DNA of 64,000 bases from assembly GCA_019358895.1 (NCBI GenBank), contig JAHHIG010000001.1:248001-312000 (forward strand). Reading direction: 5' to 3'. Of the stretch, positions 19,797-28,443 are shown piece after piece. Position numbers and translations under genes: made by a program. Positions within the stretch are counted from its first letter, which is position 1. Each line of letters begins with the position of its first letter. Under the pieces are notes generated by a model, which saw only the letters and a list, made by a program, of their open reading frames with translations, was not told the DNA's origin and made no database searches. This stretch comes from Tildeniella nuda ZEHNDER 1965/U140 (GTDB lineage: Bacteria > Cyanobacteriota > Cyanobacteriia > Leptolyngbyales > Leptolyngbyaceae).

Positions 19797-20438
19797 TCAA
19801 GGTGCGAGGCGTTCAAGCAGCCAGTTGTCCTGTTCCAGACGATAGCGGAGGCGATCGTGTAAGCGACTGGTCCGTCCCTGCCAAAACTCAATCTGATGCG
19901 GTATGACCCGATAGCCGCCCCAATGTGGCGGACGGGGAACCTTTTCGTCTGCATACATTGCCTTTAGCTCTGCAAAGCGTTGTTCCAGCACCTCACGACT
20001 GGCAATCACGCGACTTTGGTTGGAAGCCCAGGCACCCAGGCGGCTTTCTAGGGGACGGCTCTGAAAATAAGCCTCGGTTTCTGCCGCTGCTACGGTCTCA
20101 ACCCGCCCTTCGATGCGAACCTGCCGCTCTAGCACTGTCCACAAAAAGACCAGCACCGCCTGGGGATTTTCTGTTAGCTCCTGACCTTTACGGCTCTCGT
20201 AGTTGGTGTAAAATGCAAAGCCGCGCTCATCTAAGCCTTTGAGCAAGACAATGCGGGCAGATGGGATGCCATTGCTGGTTGCTGTTGCGAGAGTCATGGC
20301 GTTCGGTTCGGGTAGCTCAGCCGCGATCGCCTGGTCAAGCCAACGTTGAAATTGTTTGATGGGATCAGGATCAACGTCTGTCTCGTTAAGCTGCTCCAGC
20401 GTGTAATTGTGGCGAAGATCGGCAAGGGGTTGAGTCAT
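19797..20438 (-). CDS. pdxH: pyridoxamine 5'-phosphate oxidase
   Basis: 213 residues from the ATG at 20438 ([13 protein letters not shown]); the frame extends five codons further. It oxidises pyridoxamine- or pyridoxine-phosphate to PLP with FMN in the cytosol. Family blocks: [60 protein letters not shown] and the end motif [14 protein letters not shown] with WLLERLAP. It is divergent from the GH116 gene, with about 118 bp between the two starts. Confidence 0.96.
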   Translation of the reverse strand: MTQPLADLRHNYTLEQLNETDVDPDPIKQFQRWLDQAIAAELPEPNAMTLATATSNGIPSARIVLLKGLDERGFAFYTNYESRKGQELTENPQAVLVFLWTVLERQVRIEGRVETVAAAETEAYFQSRPLESRLGAWASNQSRVIASREVLEQRFAELKAMYADEKVPRPPHWGGYRVIPHQIEFWQGRTSRLHDRLRYRLEQDNWLLERLAP

Positions 20439-20556
20439 TGTGGTTGCACACACAGATCGAATGCAGTATTCTCCACTGCTTTTGTATGATAGGTCGTTTG
20501 CTCAAGCGATCGCCAAAGACGCGATCGCGCTTCCCGTTCACCCGTAAAATCAGGGA

Positions 20557-23481
20557 ATGCAAAAACCGCGATCGTCTGTCGAAATTCCCACTTGCGCCTG
20601 GAGCCGTCCGATCGGGCTGGGCTGGGAAAAGCCGTATACCGTCCGTTACACCAGCAATCTGGACGATGGTCCCTGGCACGGGATGCCATTGGGCGGTTTT
20701 GGAGCAGGCTGCATTGGGCGATCGCACCGGGGCGACTTCAACCTGTGGCACATCGACGGCGGCGAACACCTCTTCAAACGCCTGCCTGCCTGCCAGTTCA
20801 GCGTGTTTGAGCAAGGCAGCGAAAAAACGCAAGCATACGCCCTTTGTACAGAACCACCGGCGGATAGAACGTTAGGAGCCTGGCAGTGGTATCCGGCGAG
20901 TCGGGAGGTAGAAGGGGAGGAGGGGGGAACCGCAGAGACGCAGAGGCGCGGAGAAAGGGAAAATCAAAACTTCTCCCCTACACCCCACACCCCACACCCC
21001 ACACCCTCTACAGGCACCTACCATGCGCTTTATCCCCGCAGTTGGTTTGTCTACGAAAACGTCTTTCAGGCAGAGCTGACCTGTGAACAGTTTTCGCCGA
21101 TCTGGGCGCACAACTACCAGGAAAGCAGCTATCCGGTTGCGGTGTTTCGCTGGACGGCGCATAATCCCACTGACAAGCCGATCACTTTGAGCATCATGCT
21201 GACCTGGCAGAATATGGTGGGTTGGTTTACCAATGCCCTGAAGTCGCCAGAGGTGCAGTTGCGCGATGATGGCAGCCCGTTTTACGACTATCAGCCACGA
21301 TTGGGGGAAAGCGTTGGGAACTTCAATCGGCTGATGGGGGACGAGCAGCGGTTGGGGGTGGTGATGGGGAGAGAGGCAGAAGGCAGAGGGCAGAGGGCAG
21401 AAGGGCAGGGAGCAGGGGAGGCAGAGGGAGCAGGGGAAGCAACCGCAGAGACGCAGAGATACGGAGGGGTGAGTGATTCTGAGTCCGATTCTTCTAGTCA
21501 GAACTCAAAACTCACCCCACACCCTACACCCCACACCCCACACCCCGCCGAAGGCTCTGGACAATGGTCGATCGCCACGTACCTCGATCCCAACCTGCAA
21601 GAAGTCTTCTACCATACGCGCTGGAATCCTGCTGGCGATGGCGCAGATGTGTGGGATACCTTTGAGCAAGATGGGTCGCTGGTGGATTTGGATGATGAGA
21701 TGCCAGCAACAGAGGGAGAACAGATTGGGGCAGCGATCGCCGTCCGCTTTACTTTGCAACCGGGGCAAACACGCCAGATTCCCGTTGTGTTGACGTGGGA
21801 TTGCCCGGTGACGGAGTTTGCACAGGGCATCGAATACTTTCGGCGCTATACAGACTTTTTTGGGCGGAATGGACAGAATGCGTGGGCGATCGCGCGCAAT
21901 GCCCTGAAACATCACCAAACCTGGCGAGAGAAGATTCAAGAGTGGCAGCAACCCATCTTAGAACGAGAGGACTTACCCGACTGGTTCAAACTGGCGCTGT
22001 TCAATGAGCTGTATAACCTGACGGATGGTGGGACGCTGTGGAGCGCTGCCGATGAACGCGATCCGGTCGGGCAATTTGCCGTACTGGAATGTCTTGACTA
22101 CCGCTGGTACGAGAGTTTGGATGTGCGGCTCTACGGATCTTTTGCGCTGTTGATGCTGTTTCCCAAACTCGAAAAAGCGGTCATTCGTGCGTTTGCGAGA
22201 GCCATTCCTGCCAGCGACGATCGCACACGCATCATCGGCTACTACACCACGATCGGCTCCGAAAGTCCCGCAGCCATTCGTAAAATCGCAGGCGCAACAC
22301 CCCACGACCTCGGCGCACCGAACGAACACGTCTGGGAGCAAACCAACTACACCAGTTATCAAGACTGCAACCTCTGGAAAGACCTGCCCAGCGATTTTGT
22401 CCTGCAAGTCTATCGGAATTACCTCCTCACAGGTGCAACCGATGTGGAATTTCTTACCGAGTGCTGGGAGGCGATCGTTCAAACTCTCACCTACCTCAAA
22501 ACCTTTGACCTTGATGGCGACGGCATTCCTGAGAACTCCGGTGCGCCTGACCAGACCTTTGATGATTGGAAGTTGCAAGGGGTGAGTGCTTACTGTGGTG
22601 GGCTGTGGATTGCGGCGTTGGAGGCGGCGATCGCGATCGGGAAGATTCTGGAGGCAGAAAGCAGAAGGCAGAAGGCAGAAAGGGAGCAAGGGGAGCAAGG
22701 GGGGCAGGGGGAGGTTAATCTTTCATCCTTTATCCTTTATCCTTTATCCTTTATCCTTCAATGTCAGTCCTGGCTCGACCAATCGCGTCCTATCTATCAA
22801 GCAAAGCTCTGGAACGGTCATTACTATCGCATTGACAGCAACAGTGGCTCGGATGTAGTGATGGCAGACCAACTCTGCGGTCAGTTCTATGCCCGACTGT
22901 TGGGATTGCCCGATGTGGTGCCCGATGAGTGTGCAAGGACGGCACTAGAGACGGTCTACGAAGCTTGTTTTGTCAAGTTCAATCAATACCTGGCATCGGG
23001 TGCGCTCAGTGCTCAAACGTTTACTTCGGTGCAGGAGGCGAGGGCGGCTGAGGAGGGGAGCAGGGGGGCAGACGGAGCAGGGGAGGCGGAGGGAGCAACC
23101 GCAGAGGCGCAGAGACGCGGAGACGAAAGTTCTGAATCCAGTTCCTCCCCACACCCCACACCCCACACCCCACACCCCACACCCCACCCGATCGGCGCTG
23201 CCAATGGTGTTCGTCCCAACGGTGCCCCTGAAAATCCAAACGCGACCCATCCGCTAGAAGTTTGGACAGGCATCAACTTTGGGCTAGCGGCGTTTCTCGC
23301 GCAGATGGGCATGACGGCTGAAGCAATGCAGCTTACCGAAGCAGTAGTGAAGCAGATTTACGAGAATGGGCTACAGTTCCGTACACCAGAGGCGATTACG
23401 GCTAGCGGTACGTTTCGTGCCTGTCATTACTTGCGGGCAACAGCAATCTGGGCAATCTACAGAGAGTTGATTGCCGAGTAA
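20557..23481 (+). CDS. GH116 (GBA2-type) glucosylceramidase-like glycosidase with repeat insertions
   Basis: 974 residues, about 150-200 longer than usual bacterial GH116. The N-terminal beta-sandwich (GMPLGGFGAGCIGRSHRGDF, LSIMLTWQNMVGW) precedes an (alpha/alpha)6 barrel. By family alignment Glu511 in FAVLECLDYRWYES is the nucleophile and Asp669 in DQTFDDW the acid/base, just before GVSAYCGGLW. Four in-frame low-complexity stretches interrupt it (about residues 118-152, 273-331, 699-736 and 828-878), all made of the STRR sequences found outside genes. No signal peptide. The substrate (glucosyl lipid or beta-glucoside) is unknown. Whether the protein still folds is open, but the catalytic sites are not hit. 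Confidence 0.85.
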   Translation: MQKPRSSVEIPTCAWSRPIGLGWEKPYTVRYTSNLDDGPWHGMPLGGFGAGCIGRSHRGDFNLWHIDGGEHLFKRLPACQFSVFEQGSEKTQAYALCTEPPADRTLGAWQWYPASREVEGEEGGTAETQRRGERENQNFSPTPHTPHPTPSTGTYHALYPRSWFVYENVFQAELTCEQFSPIWAHNYQESSYPVAVFRWTAHNPTDKPITLSIMLTWQNMVGWFTNALKSPEVQLRDDGSPFYDYQPRLGESVGNFNRLMGDEQRLGVVMGREAEGRGQRAEGQGAGEAEGAGEATAETQRYGGVSDSESDSSSQNSKLTPHPTPHTPHPAEGSGQWSIATYLDPNLQEVFYHTRWNPAGDGADVWDTFEQDGSLVDLDDEMPATEGEQIGAAIAVRFTLQPGQTRQIPVVLTWDCPVTEFAQGIEYFRRYTDFFGRNGQNAWAIARNALKHHQTWREKIQEWQQPILEREDLPDWFKLALFNELYNLTDGGTLWSAADERDPVGQFAVLECLDYRWYESLDVRLYGSFALLMLFPKLEKAVIRAFARAIPASDDRTRIIGYYTTIGSESPAAIRKIAGATPHDLGAPNEHVWEQTNYTSYQDCNLWKDLPSDFVLQVYRNYLLTGATDVEFLTECWEAIVQTLTYLKTFDLDGDGIPENSGAPDQTFDDWKLQGVSAYCGGLWIAALEAAIAIGKILEAESRRQKAEREQGEQGGQGEVNLSSFILYPLSFILQCQSWLDQSRPIYQAKLWNGHYYRIDSNSGSDVVMADQLCGQFYARLLGLPDVVPDECARTALETVYEACFVKFNQYLASGALSAQTFTSVQEARAAEEGSRGADGAGEAEGATAEAQRRGDESSESSSSPHPTPHTPHPTPHPIGAANGVRPNGAPENPNATHPLEVWTGINFGLAAFLAQMGMTAEAMQLTEAVVKQIYENGLQFRTPEAITASGTFRACHYLRATAIWAIYRELIAE
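20908..21012. repeat. repeat insertion 1 in the GH116 gene
   Basis: About 105 bases: a purine-rich GGGGAGGAGGGGGG part, then the module CCGCAGAGACGCAGAGGCGC, a short unique part, then about four ACACCCC heptamers. It encodes the stretch between WYPASRE and TGTYHALYPRSW, two pieces that are contiguous in homologues as I know them. The frame remains open. Confidence 0.8.
21373..21551. repeat. repeat insertion 2 in the GH116 gene
   Basis: About 180 bases: GGCAGAGGGCAGAAGG-type heptamers, a purine-rich part, ACCGCAGAGACGCAGAGATA, a TTCTAGTCAGAACTCAAAAC part and about five CACCCCA heptamers. Same order of parts as insertions 1 and 4, plus the extra GCAGAGG array at the left. Confidence 0.8.
22651..22765. 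repeat. repeat insertion 3 in the GH116 gene
   Basis: About 115 bases with a GCAGAAG heptamer array at the left, a GGGGAGCAAGG purine-rich middle and about five TTTATCC heptamers at the right. Composition differs from the other three insertions and resembles the tract before murQ at 53338-53408. Confidence 0.8.
23038..23190. repeat. repeat insertion 4 in the GH116 gene
   Basis: About 153 bases with GAGGGGAGCAGGGGGGC purine-rich sequence, CAACCGCAGAGGCGCAGAGA, AGTTCTGAATCCAGTTCC and about six CACACCC heptamers, the same order as insertions 1 and 2. Confidence 0.8.
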
Positions 23482-23748
23482 TCCACCTACAGTAGATATA
23501 CTCTTGACGTTTGAGCCTATGACCGCTTTCACTAGCGCCACTGGATCAACCCTCACCTGACCTGACCACACGCAGTTGCCAGGTCAGACGGTACGTTTGT
23601 GGAAAATTTTCAGGAGCATCCTCACAGTGCCTTGCTGACGGATTCCATTAAACCCGTTTTAGATCGACAGCATCCAGACAGTCAGTATGCCATTGGTCAA
23701 GATTCAGGCATTGACTGGCGGTTGTGACTGGCGGTTGACCGACGGTAA
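23482..23748. other. gap after the GH116 gene
   Basis: Contains an 8-bp perfect inverted repeat (CTGACCTG at 23557-23564, CAGGTCAG at 23580-23587) with a 15-base loop and no T-run, so only a weak candidate terminator. The rest appears to be decayed sequence leading into the toxin relic. Confidence 0.4.
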
Positions 23749-23922
23749 GGACTCCCACCAGCCTTGTGCGACCCCCATAAGCTGAGCGGCAAGCTAGACG
23801 GTCTTCAGTCGTGCTCTTGTGGCTATGACTGCCGTATTGGTTTCTCCATCGAATACGATATGGAAACGAATAGCGAAGTGATTGTTCTGCTTGATGTCGG
23901 TACGCATGACGAAGCTTATTGA
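23749..23922 (+). pseudogene. relic of a RelE/YafQ-type toxin gene
   Basis: The plus frame reads PHKLSGKLDGLQSCSCGYDC and continues RIGFSIEYD, then EVIVLLDVGTHDEAY before a TGA. This is the C-terminal half of type II mRNA-interferase toxins of the RelE/YafQ superfamily, where HKLxGKL, GYDxRIxF and DIGTHDxVY are characteristic. A TAA stands immediately upstream (23746-23748) and no start, N-terminal half or antitoxin gene is visible. It is a decayed remnant without expected activity. Confidence 0.65.
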
Positions 23923-23994
23923 CTGCGATGCTGGTTTGCAACGGCAGTTTAAGATGACATCTTCGATCGTAGTTTTTGTTTTTCTACTGAATAT

Positions 23995-25107
23995 ATGGCA
24001 AAGGTTCGACTAGAGGGCATTACGCGGCAGTTTGGTGGTGTGGCACCTCGCGCAACTGTAGCCGCAGGCATTACAGACATCACCTTTGAAGTGCCTGATG
24101 GTCAGTTTTGGGTGCTGATTGGTCCCTCTGGTTGTGGGAAGTCCACGATTCTCCGCACGATCGCAGGCTTAGAAACGGCAACCTCTGGCGATCTCTACAT
24201 TGGCGATTGCCTTGTCAATCAGATCCCAGCACGTCAACGCGATGTGGCAATGGTGTTCCAAAACTATGCGCTCTACCCACACATGAGCGTGGCAGAGAAC
24301 CTTGCGTTTGGGCTGCAAATGCGGCGGGTAGATGCGAAGACCACGCAGGAGCGGATCGAAACGGTGGCAGAAATGCTGGCGATCGACCATTTGCTCGATC
24401 GCAAACCGGGTCAACTGTCGGGCGGACAGCAGCAACGGGTGGCATTGGGGCGGGCGATCGCCCGACAGCCGCAGGTCTTTTTGCTCGACGAACCACTGTC
24501 TAATCTGGATGCCCAGTTGCGCGATGAGACTCGTGCTGAGCTGAAACGCCTTCATCAGCAGGTAGGCATCACTACCATTTACGTCACCCACGATCAAGTA
24601 GAGGCAATGACTTTGGCAGATCAAATTGTGGTGTTGGATCAAGGGCGAATTCAGCAAATTGCCGACCCTCAGACGATCTACGGCAGTCCTGCAAATCGAT
24701 TGATCGCTACGTTTTTAGGCAGTCCACCCATGAATATCCTGGCGGCTACTTACGATGGCACCGCGTTTCAGATCGGTGGACAAACGCTACCTTGCCCAGA
24801 ATCAGTGCAAGCCAAACTTCAGCCGCTTCAAGGACAACATTATGACTTGGGCATCCGTTCAGAGCATCTTCAAATCAGTGCTGATGTTGACCATCTCAAG
24901 GTAGAAATCAGTGTAGTCGAGCCACTCGGTCGAGAAGTGTTGGTGCGTGCTGTATTGCCAACATCGTCGTCTCGATCGCCAGAAGTTGCTTTCCAGTGCC
25001 GCCCCGATCAATGTCCTCGTGTGGGCGATCGTCTGTCTCTCACGCTAGATTTGAAGCAGCTCTTTATCTTCGATCAGCAGACGGGCAACACGCTGCATCC
25101 CTCTTGA
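23995..25107 (+). CDS. ABC transporter ATP-binding protein, MalK/UgpC type
   Basis: 370 residues. The ABC domain (about 1-240) has Walker [11 protein letters not shown]-loop FQNYALYPHMSV, signature [16 protein letters not shown], Walker B VFLLDEPLSNLDA and H-loop YVTHDQVEAMTLAD. The C-terminal TOBE/MalK regulatory domain (about 245-365, LGIRSEHLQI) places it in the CUT1 branch that powers uptake of di- and oligosaccharides, glucosylglycerol or glycerol phosphate. It stands alone, without permease or binding-protein genes, so it may serve several distant transporters. Start ATG 23995; poor ribosome site. Confidence 0.9.
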   Translation: MAKVRLEGITRQFGGVAPRATVAAGITDITFEVPDGQFWVLIGPSGCGKSTILRTIAGLETATSGDLYIGDCLVNQIPARQRDVAMVFQNYALYPHMSVAENLAFGLQMRRVDAKTTQERIETVAEMLAIDHLLDRKPGQLSGGQQQRVALGRAIARQPQVFLLDEPLSNLDAQLRDETRAELKRLHQQVGITTIYVTHDQVEAMTLADQIVVLDQGRIQQIADPQTIYGSPANRLIATFLGSPPMNILAATYDGTAFQIGGQTLPCPESVQAKLQPLQGQHYDLGIRSEHLQISADVDHLKVEISVVEPLGREVLVRAVLPTSSSRSPEVAFQCRPDQCPRVGDRLSLTLDLKQLFIFDQQTGNTLHPS

Positions 25108-25159
25108 TCATCTGTAAAGCACACGTTTCCTGAAGTGAATCCGGCAATGCTCTTATTCC

Positions 25160-25723
25160 TCACAGCACAATTTCCTGTCCTTTCTCAGTAAACTGCACTG
25201 ATTTGATCTGCCACTGAGAGTTATTAACCAGCGTCTTGCGGATGCCGCCGAAGAGGGCGAGTTGTTCGCAGCTTGAGAGAGAGTAGAAGCTCCGTTTGGC
25301 GTTGGCAGGCAGGCGGAGATCGACGATCGCCTGCTGCCCTTCTTTACTAACTCGATAGCCCGCAATGCTGAAGTCGCCGCTATCGGTTTCTTCTAACACT
25401 TTGGCGATCGCGCCTTCGAGTGATTGTTTCGCCGCGATCGTGATTTTTTGGGGCACCAAATCTTTGCAGAGACCATCAACTTTATAGACATTGATCGTTG
25501 TCTGTGGGGTTGCTTTGGTGGCTGTGGTCAGGCGATCGACCGAAGCGCTCGGAGATGCTACTGGTTGGCGGGCGATTGGTGCAGGTGTGCTAGGGGATGG
25601 CGTGAGGGGATTAATAGACGCAGGGCGCTCACTCACAGGCGATGGTGGAGTGCTGCAACTGCTCAAACTCAACACCGTTAGGCTCATTAAGCACGTCGTT
25701 AAAGACGTAGTGGCGACATTCAT
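25160..25723 (-). CDS. GerMN-domain lipoprotein
   Basis: 187 residues. The N-terminus MNVATTSLTTCLMSLTVLSL followed by SSC gives a lipobox (LSSC), then a Pro/Ser/Ala-rich linker (about 25-75). The C-terminal domain (about 78-187: TINVYKVDGLC, LEGAIAKVLEETDSGDF, AIVDLRLPANA, LFGGIRKTLVNN) fits the GerMN (sporulation/germination) fold found in many cyanobacterial lipoproteins. Function unknown; presumed periplasmic and membrane-anchored. It ends close to the convergent ABC gene. Confidence 0.75.
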   Translation of the reverse strand: MNVATTSLTTCLMSLTVLSLSSCSTPPSPVSERPASINPLTPSPSTPAPIARQPVASPSASVDRLTTATKATPQTTINVYKVDGLCKDLVPQKITIAAKQSLEGAIAKVLEETDSGDFSIAGYRVSKEGQQAIVDLRLPANAKRSFYSLSSCEQLALFGGIRKTLVNNSQWQIKSVQFTEKGQEIVL

Positions 25724-25789
25724 AGCTAGATGGCTGTAATTCTATGGGTGGATTTTTAATGAAGTGCCCTTCTTTACATTGTGTACTGG

Positions 25790-25945
25790 GCTGATAGACG
25801 TTAGCATAGGCTCAGCGGTACTTATAACTGGTACCGATGTCGCATTGTGTGGATTTCATGGACCCCAGTCCATCACCTTACAGTAATATCCTCCCCTAGC
25901 CAGGCAGCCTAAATCTTCCAGCGTGGGGGAGATTTAGGAGACGCT
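25790..25945 (+). promoter_or_regulatory. structured 5' leader of mgtE, candidate RNA switch
   Basis: Three hairpins in the last ~130 bases before mgtE. CGGTAC (25816-25821) pairs perfectly with GTACCG (25831-25836). ATGGAC (25858-25863) pairs with GTCCAT (25868-25873). CCTAAATCTTCC (25908-25919) pairs with GGAGATTTAGG (25928-25938) by 11 base pairs and one bulge over an 8-base loop. The last stem contains the AGG of the AGGAG ribosome site (25936-25940), 5 bases from the ATG, so it could block translation. GCTGA (about 25792-25796) could also pair with TCAGC (25812-25816), competing with the first hairpin. I do not recognise the known M-box. Confidence 0.5.
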
Positions 25946-27295
25946 ATGCTAACCCAGGAAGGTCGTGCTTCGCTGTCGGGTATTGCCGACTTAAATCGTT
26001 TGAAGTTAGAGCTGAATCAGCTTCAGCCTGTTGATATTGGTGATTACGTCGCCGACTTGCCACCCGAAGAACGAGCAATCGCCTTTCGCTTGTTGAATAA
26101 GGGTCAAGCAACGGAAGTCTTTGAGTATTTGGATCAAGACGTGCGCGAAGAGCTGATTGGGTACCTGCACGATGCTCAGGTTTGTCAGCTTGTAGAGGCA
26201 ATGCGCCCCGACGATCGCGCTGAACTGTTTGATGAGCTGCCTGCTGGCGTGGTCAGACGGCTGATTCAACAGCTTAGCCCTGTAGAGCGACAGGCGACCG
26301 CTACCATTCTAGGCTACCCCGATGGTACAGCTGGACGGGTGATGACGACGGAGTATGTGCGGCTGCGTCAAGGCTTGACCGTGGCAGAAGCTCTCAGCAA
26401 AATCCGCCTGGACGACCAGGATAAGGAGACGGTTTACTATGCCTACGTGACCGACGATAACCGCAAGCTGGTGCAGGTGGTTTCACTGCGGCAATTGGTG
26501 TTTTCGCTGCCGGATGCGCTCATTAAAGATCTTGCGAGCGATCGTGTCCTTAAAGTGCGTACCGATACGTCTCAAGAAGAAGTGGCGCAATTGATGAAGC
26601 GCTACGACCTGCTGGCATTGCCTGTCGTCGATCGCGAAGATCGTCTGGTTGGCATCATCACGATCGATGACGTGATCGACATTTTAGAAGAGGAAGCCAC
26701 CGAAGACATTCAGCGTCTGGCAGGGGTCGGCAACGGCGATGAATCCTCTCTCTCTCGCCCCCTGGACAAGCTGCGGAATCGGTTGCCTTGGTTGCTGGGC
26801 ATTATGGCGCTTTATATTGGTGCCTCCAGCGCGATCGCGCCTTTTCAGACGACGATCGCTGCGGTTCCCGTCCTGGCGGTGATTATGCCGTTGTTTTCCA
26901 ACACAGGTGGGACGGTTGGCATTCAGGCATTGACCGTGACGATTCGATCGCTGGGTGTAGGCGAAGTCACTCCGTATGATACGCTCAAAATTCTGCGAAA
27001 AGAGCTGCTGGCAGGCGTGGGCGCAGCTTTGGCATTGGGAGCCACAATGGTTCTGCTGGCGCTGATTTGGACACCACCACAGGAACGCTGGGTTGCTCTG
27101 GTAGCAGGTGTAGTGATGGCAACCAATACACTCGTTGCGGTGACTTTAGGCACCTTGCTGCCAATGGGTTTGAAGCGTCTCAAGCTTGATCCAGCGCTGG
27201 TCAGTGGTCCGTTGGTAACGACCATGCTAGACACGATCGGGTTTATTCTCTTTCTCACGCTGATCACCCTTACATTGCGATTTGTTTCACCGTAA
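25946..27295 (+). CDS. mgtE: magnesium transporter MgtE
   Basis: 449 residues, full length. The N-terminal MgtE helical domain (about 20-130: EERAIAFRLLNKGQATEVFEY, DRAELFDELP), tandem CBS domains (about 135-255: AYVTDDNRKLVQVVSLRQL, LALPVVDREDRLVGIITIDD) and a five-helix membrane domain (from about 280: LPWLLGIMALYIGASSAIAP, MPLFSNTGGTVGIQALT, MGLKRLKLDPALVSGPLVTT) are all visible. It carries Mg2+ across the inner membrane, gated by Mg2+ binding to the CBS region. It follows a structured leader that may regulate translation. Confidence 0.95.
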   Translation: MLTQEGRASLSGIADLNRLKLELNQLQPVDIGDYVADLPPEERAIAFRLLNKGQATEVFEYLDQDVREELIGYLHDAQVCQLVEAMRPDDRAELFDELPAGVVRRLIQQLSPVERQATATILGYPDGTAGRVMTTEYVRLRQGLTVAEALSKIRLDDQDKETVYYAYVTDDNRKLVQVVSLRQLVFSLPDALIKDLASDRVLKVRTDTSQEEVAQLMKRYDLLALPVVDREDRLVGIITIDDVIDILEEEATEDIQRLAGVGNGDESSLSRPLDKLRNRLPWLLGIMALYIGASSAIAPFQTTIAAVPVLAVIMPLFSNTGGTVGIQALTVTIRSLGVGEVTPYDTLKILRKELLAGVGAALALGATMVLLALIWTPPQERWVALVAGVVMATNTLVAVTLGTLLPMGLKRLKLDPALVSGPLVTTMLDTIGFILFLTLITLTLRFVSP

Positions 27296-27413
27296 GAGCG
27301 ATTCCTGTCGCTGCCTAACTGATTCACTTCACGTCTTATCGGTCATGTTCCTGGCGTTTCGCTACCAAGCCAAGTAAAATACAACCTGCGACGATCGCCC
27401 ACGGGCAACTGAT

Positions 27414-28439
27414 ATGGATTATCGAGAGGCGGGTGTAGACGTGGAGGCGGGGCGGGCGTTTGTGCAACGTATCCGCGGCATGGTGAACAGCACAACGCGA
27501 CCAGAGGTTTTGGGCAACTTTGGCGGGTTTAGTGGACTATTTCAACTTCCTGCTGGCTATCGGGAGCCTGTGCTGGTGTCGGGCACTGACGGGGTAGGGA
27601 CGAAACTTAAGCTGGCGCAGAGTCTCGATCGCCACGATACGGTTGGCATTGATTTAGTCGCCATGTGTGTGAACGATGTTCTGACCTGTGGCGCAGAACC
27701 GCTCTTTTTTCTGGATTATTTGGCAACGGGCAAACTCAATTCGGAGCAACTGGCAGCGGTTGTAGAGGGCATTACAACCGGTTGTCGGCAGGCAGGCTGT
27801 GCCTTGTTGGGTGGCGAAACGGCAGAAATGCCAGGGTTTTACCAGGCAGGAGAATACGATCTGGCGGGTTTCTGCGTTGGCATTGTGGAGAAGAGCGCGA
27901 TTCTGGATGGGTCGCAGGTGCAGCTTGGCGATGTGGCGATCGGGCTTGCTAGTCAGGGAGTCCACAGCAACGGCTTTAGTCTGGTACGCAAGATTGTGAG
28001 CGATCGCGGCTATGACTGGGGCGATCGTCCAGGTCTATTCAACGGCAAACGGCTAGGTGATGTGCTGCTGACATCCACCCAAATCTACGTGAAACCCATT
28101 CTGGGGGCGCTAAAGCAGGGATTGCCAATTCACGGCATGGCGCATATTACGGGCGGCGGACTACCGGAAAATTTACCGCGCTGTTTAGGCACAGGACAGG
28201 CTGTTAAAGTTGATCCAACTGCCTGGACAGTGCCGCCTATTTTTCAGTGGTTAGCCGCCGCAGGCGATGTCTCTCCAGCAGCAATGTTCCAAACGTTTAA
28301 TATGGGCATTGGCTTTGTCGTGATCGTACCAGCCGATCAGGTTGCTCTAACGCTCCAGTATTTTGCTGCTCAGGATCTGGCAGCGTCTGCGATCGGTGAA
28401 GTGATTCCCGGCGCTGGCGTTGTGGGTTTACCGGAGTAA
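27414..28439 (+). CDS. purM: phosphoribosylformylglycinamidine cyclo-ligase
   Basis: 341 residues, normal for PurM (AIR synthetase), the fifth step of purine synthesis. Visible: [86 protein letters not shown], and the C-terminal [13 protein letters not shown]. Cytosolic, ATP-dependent. It is followed after 4 bases by rsmA, probably on one transcript. Confidence 0.97.
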   Translation: MDYREAGVDVEAGRAFVQRIRGMVNSTTRPEVLGNFGGFSGLFQLPAGYREPVLVSGTDGVGTKLKLAQSLDRHDTVGIDLVAMCVNDVLTCGAEPLFFLDYLATGKLNSEQLAAVVEGITTGCRQAGCALLGGETAEMPGFYQAGEYDLAGFCVGIVEKSAILDGSQVQLGDVAIGLASQGVHSNGFSLVRKIVSDRGYDWGDRPGLFNGKRLGDVLLTSTQIYVKPILGALKQGLPIHGMAHITGGGLPENLPRCLGTGQAVKVDPTAWTVPPIFQWLAAAGDVSPAAMFQTFNMGIGFVVIVPADQVALTLQYFAAQDLAASAIGEVIPGAGVVGLPE

Positions 28440-28443
28440 CTCT

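Noticed and set aside
25741-25945. M-box (ykoK) riboswitch
   Set aside because: Leader position fits, but I do not see the conserved M-box core, so I call it only a structured leader.
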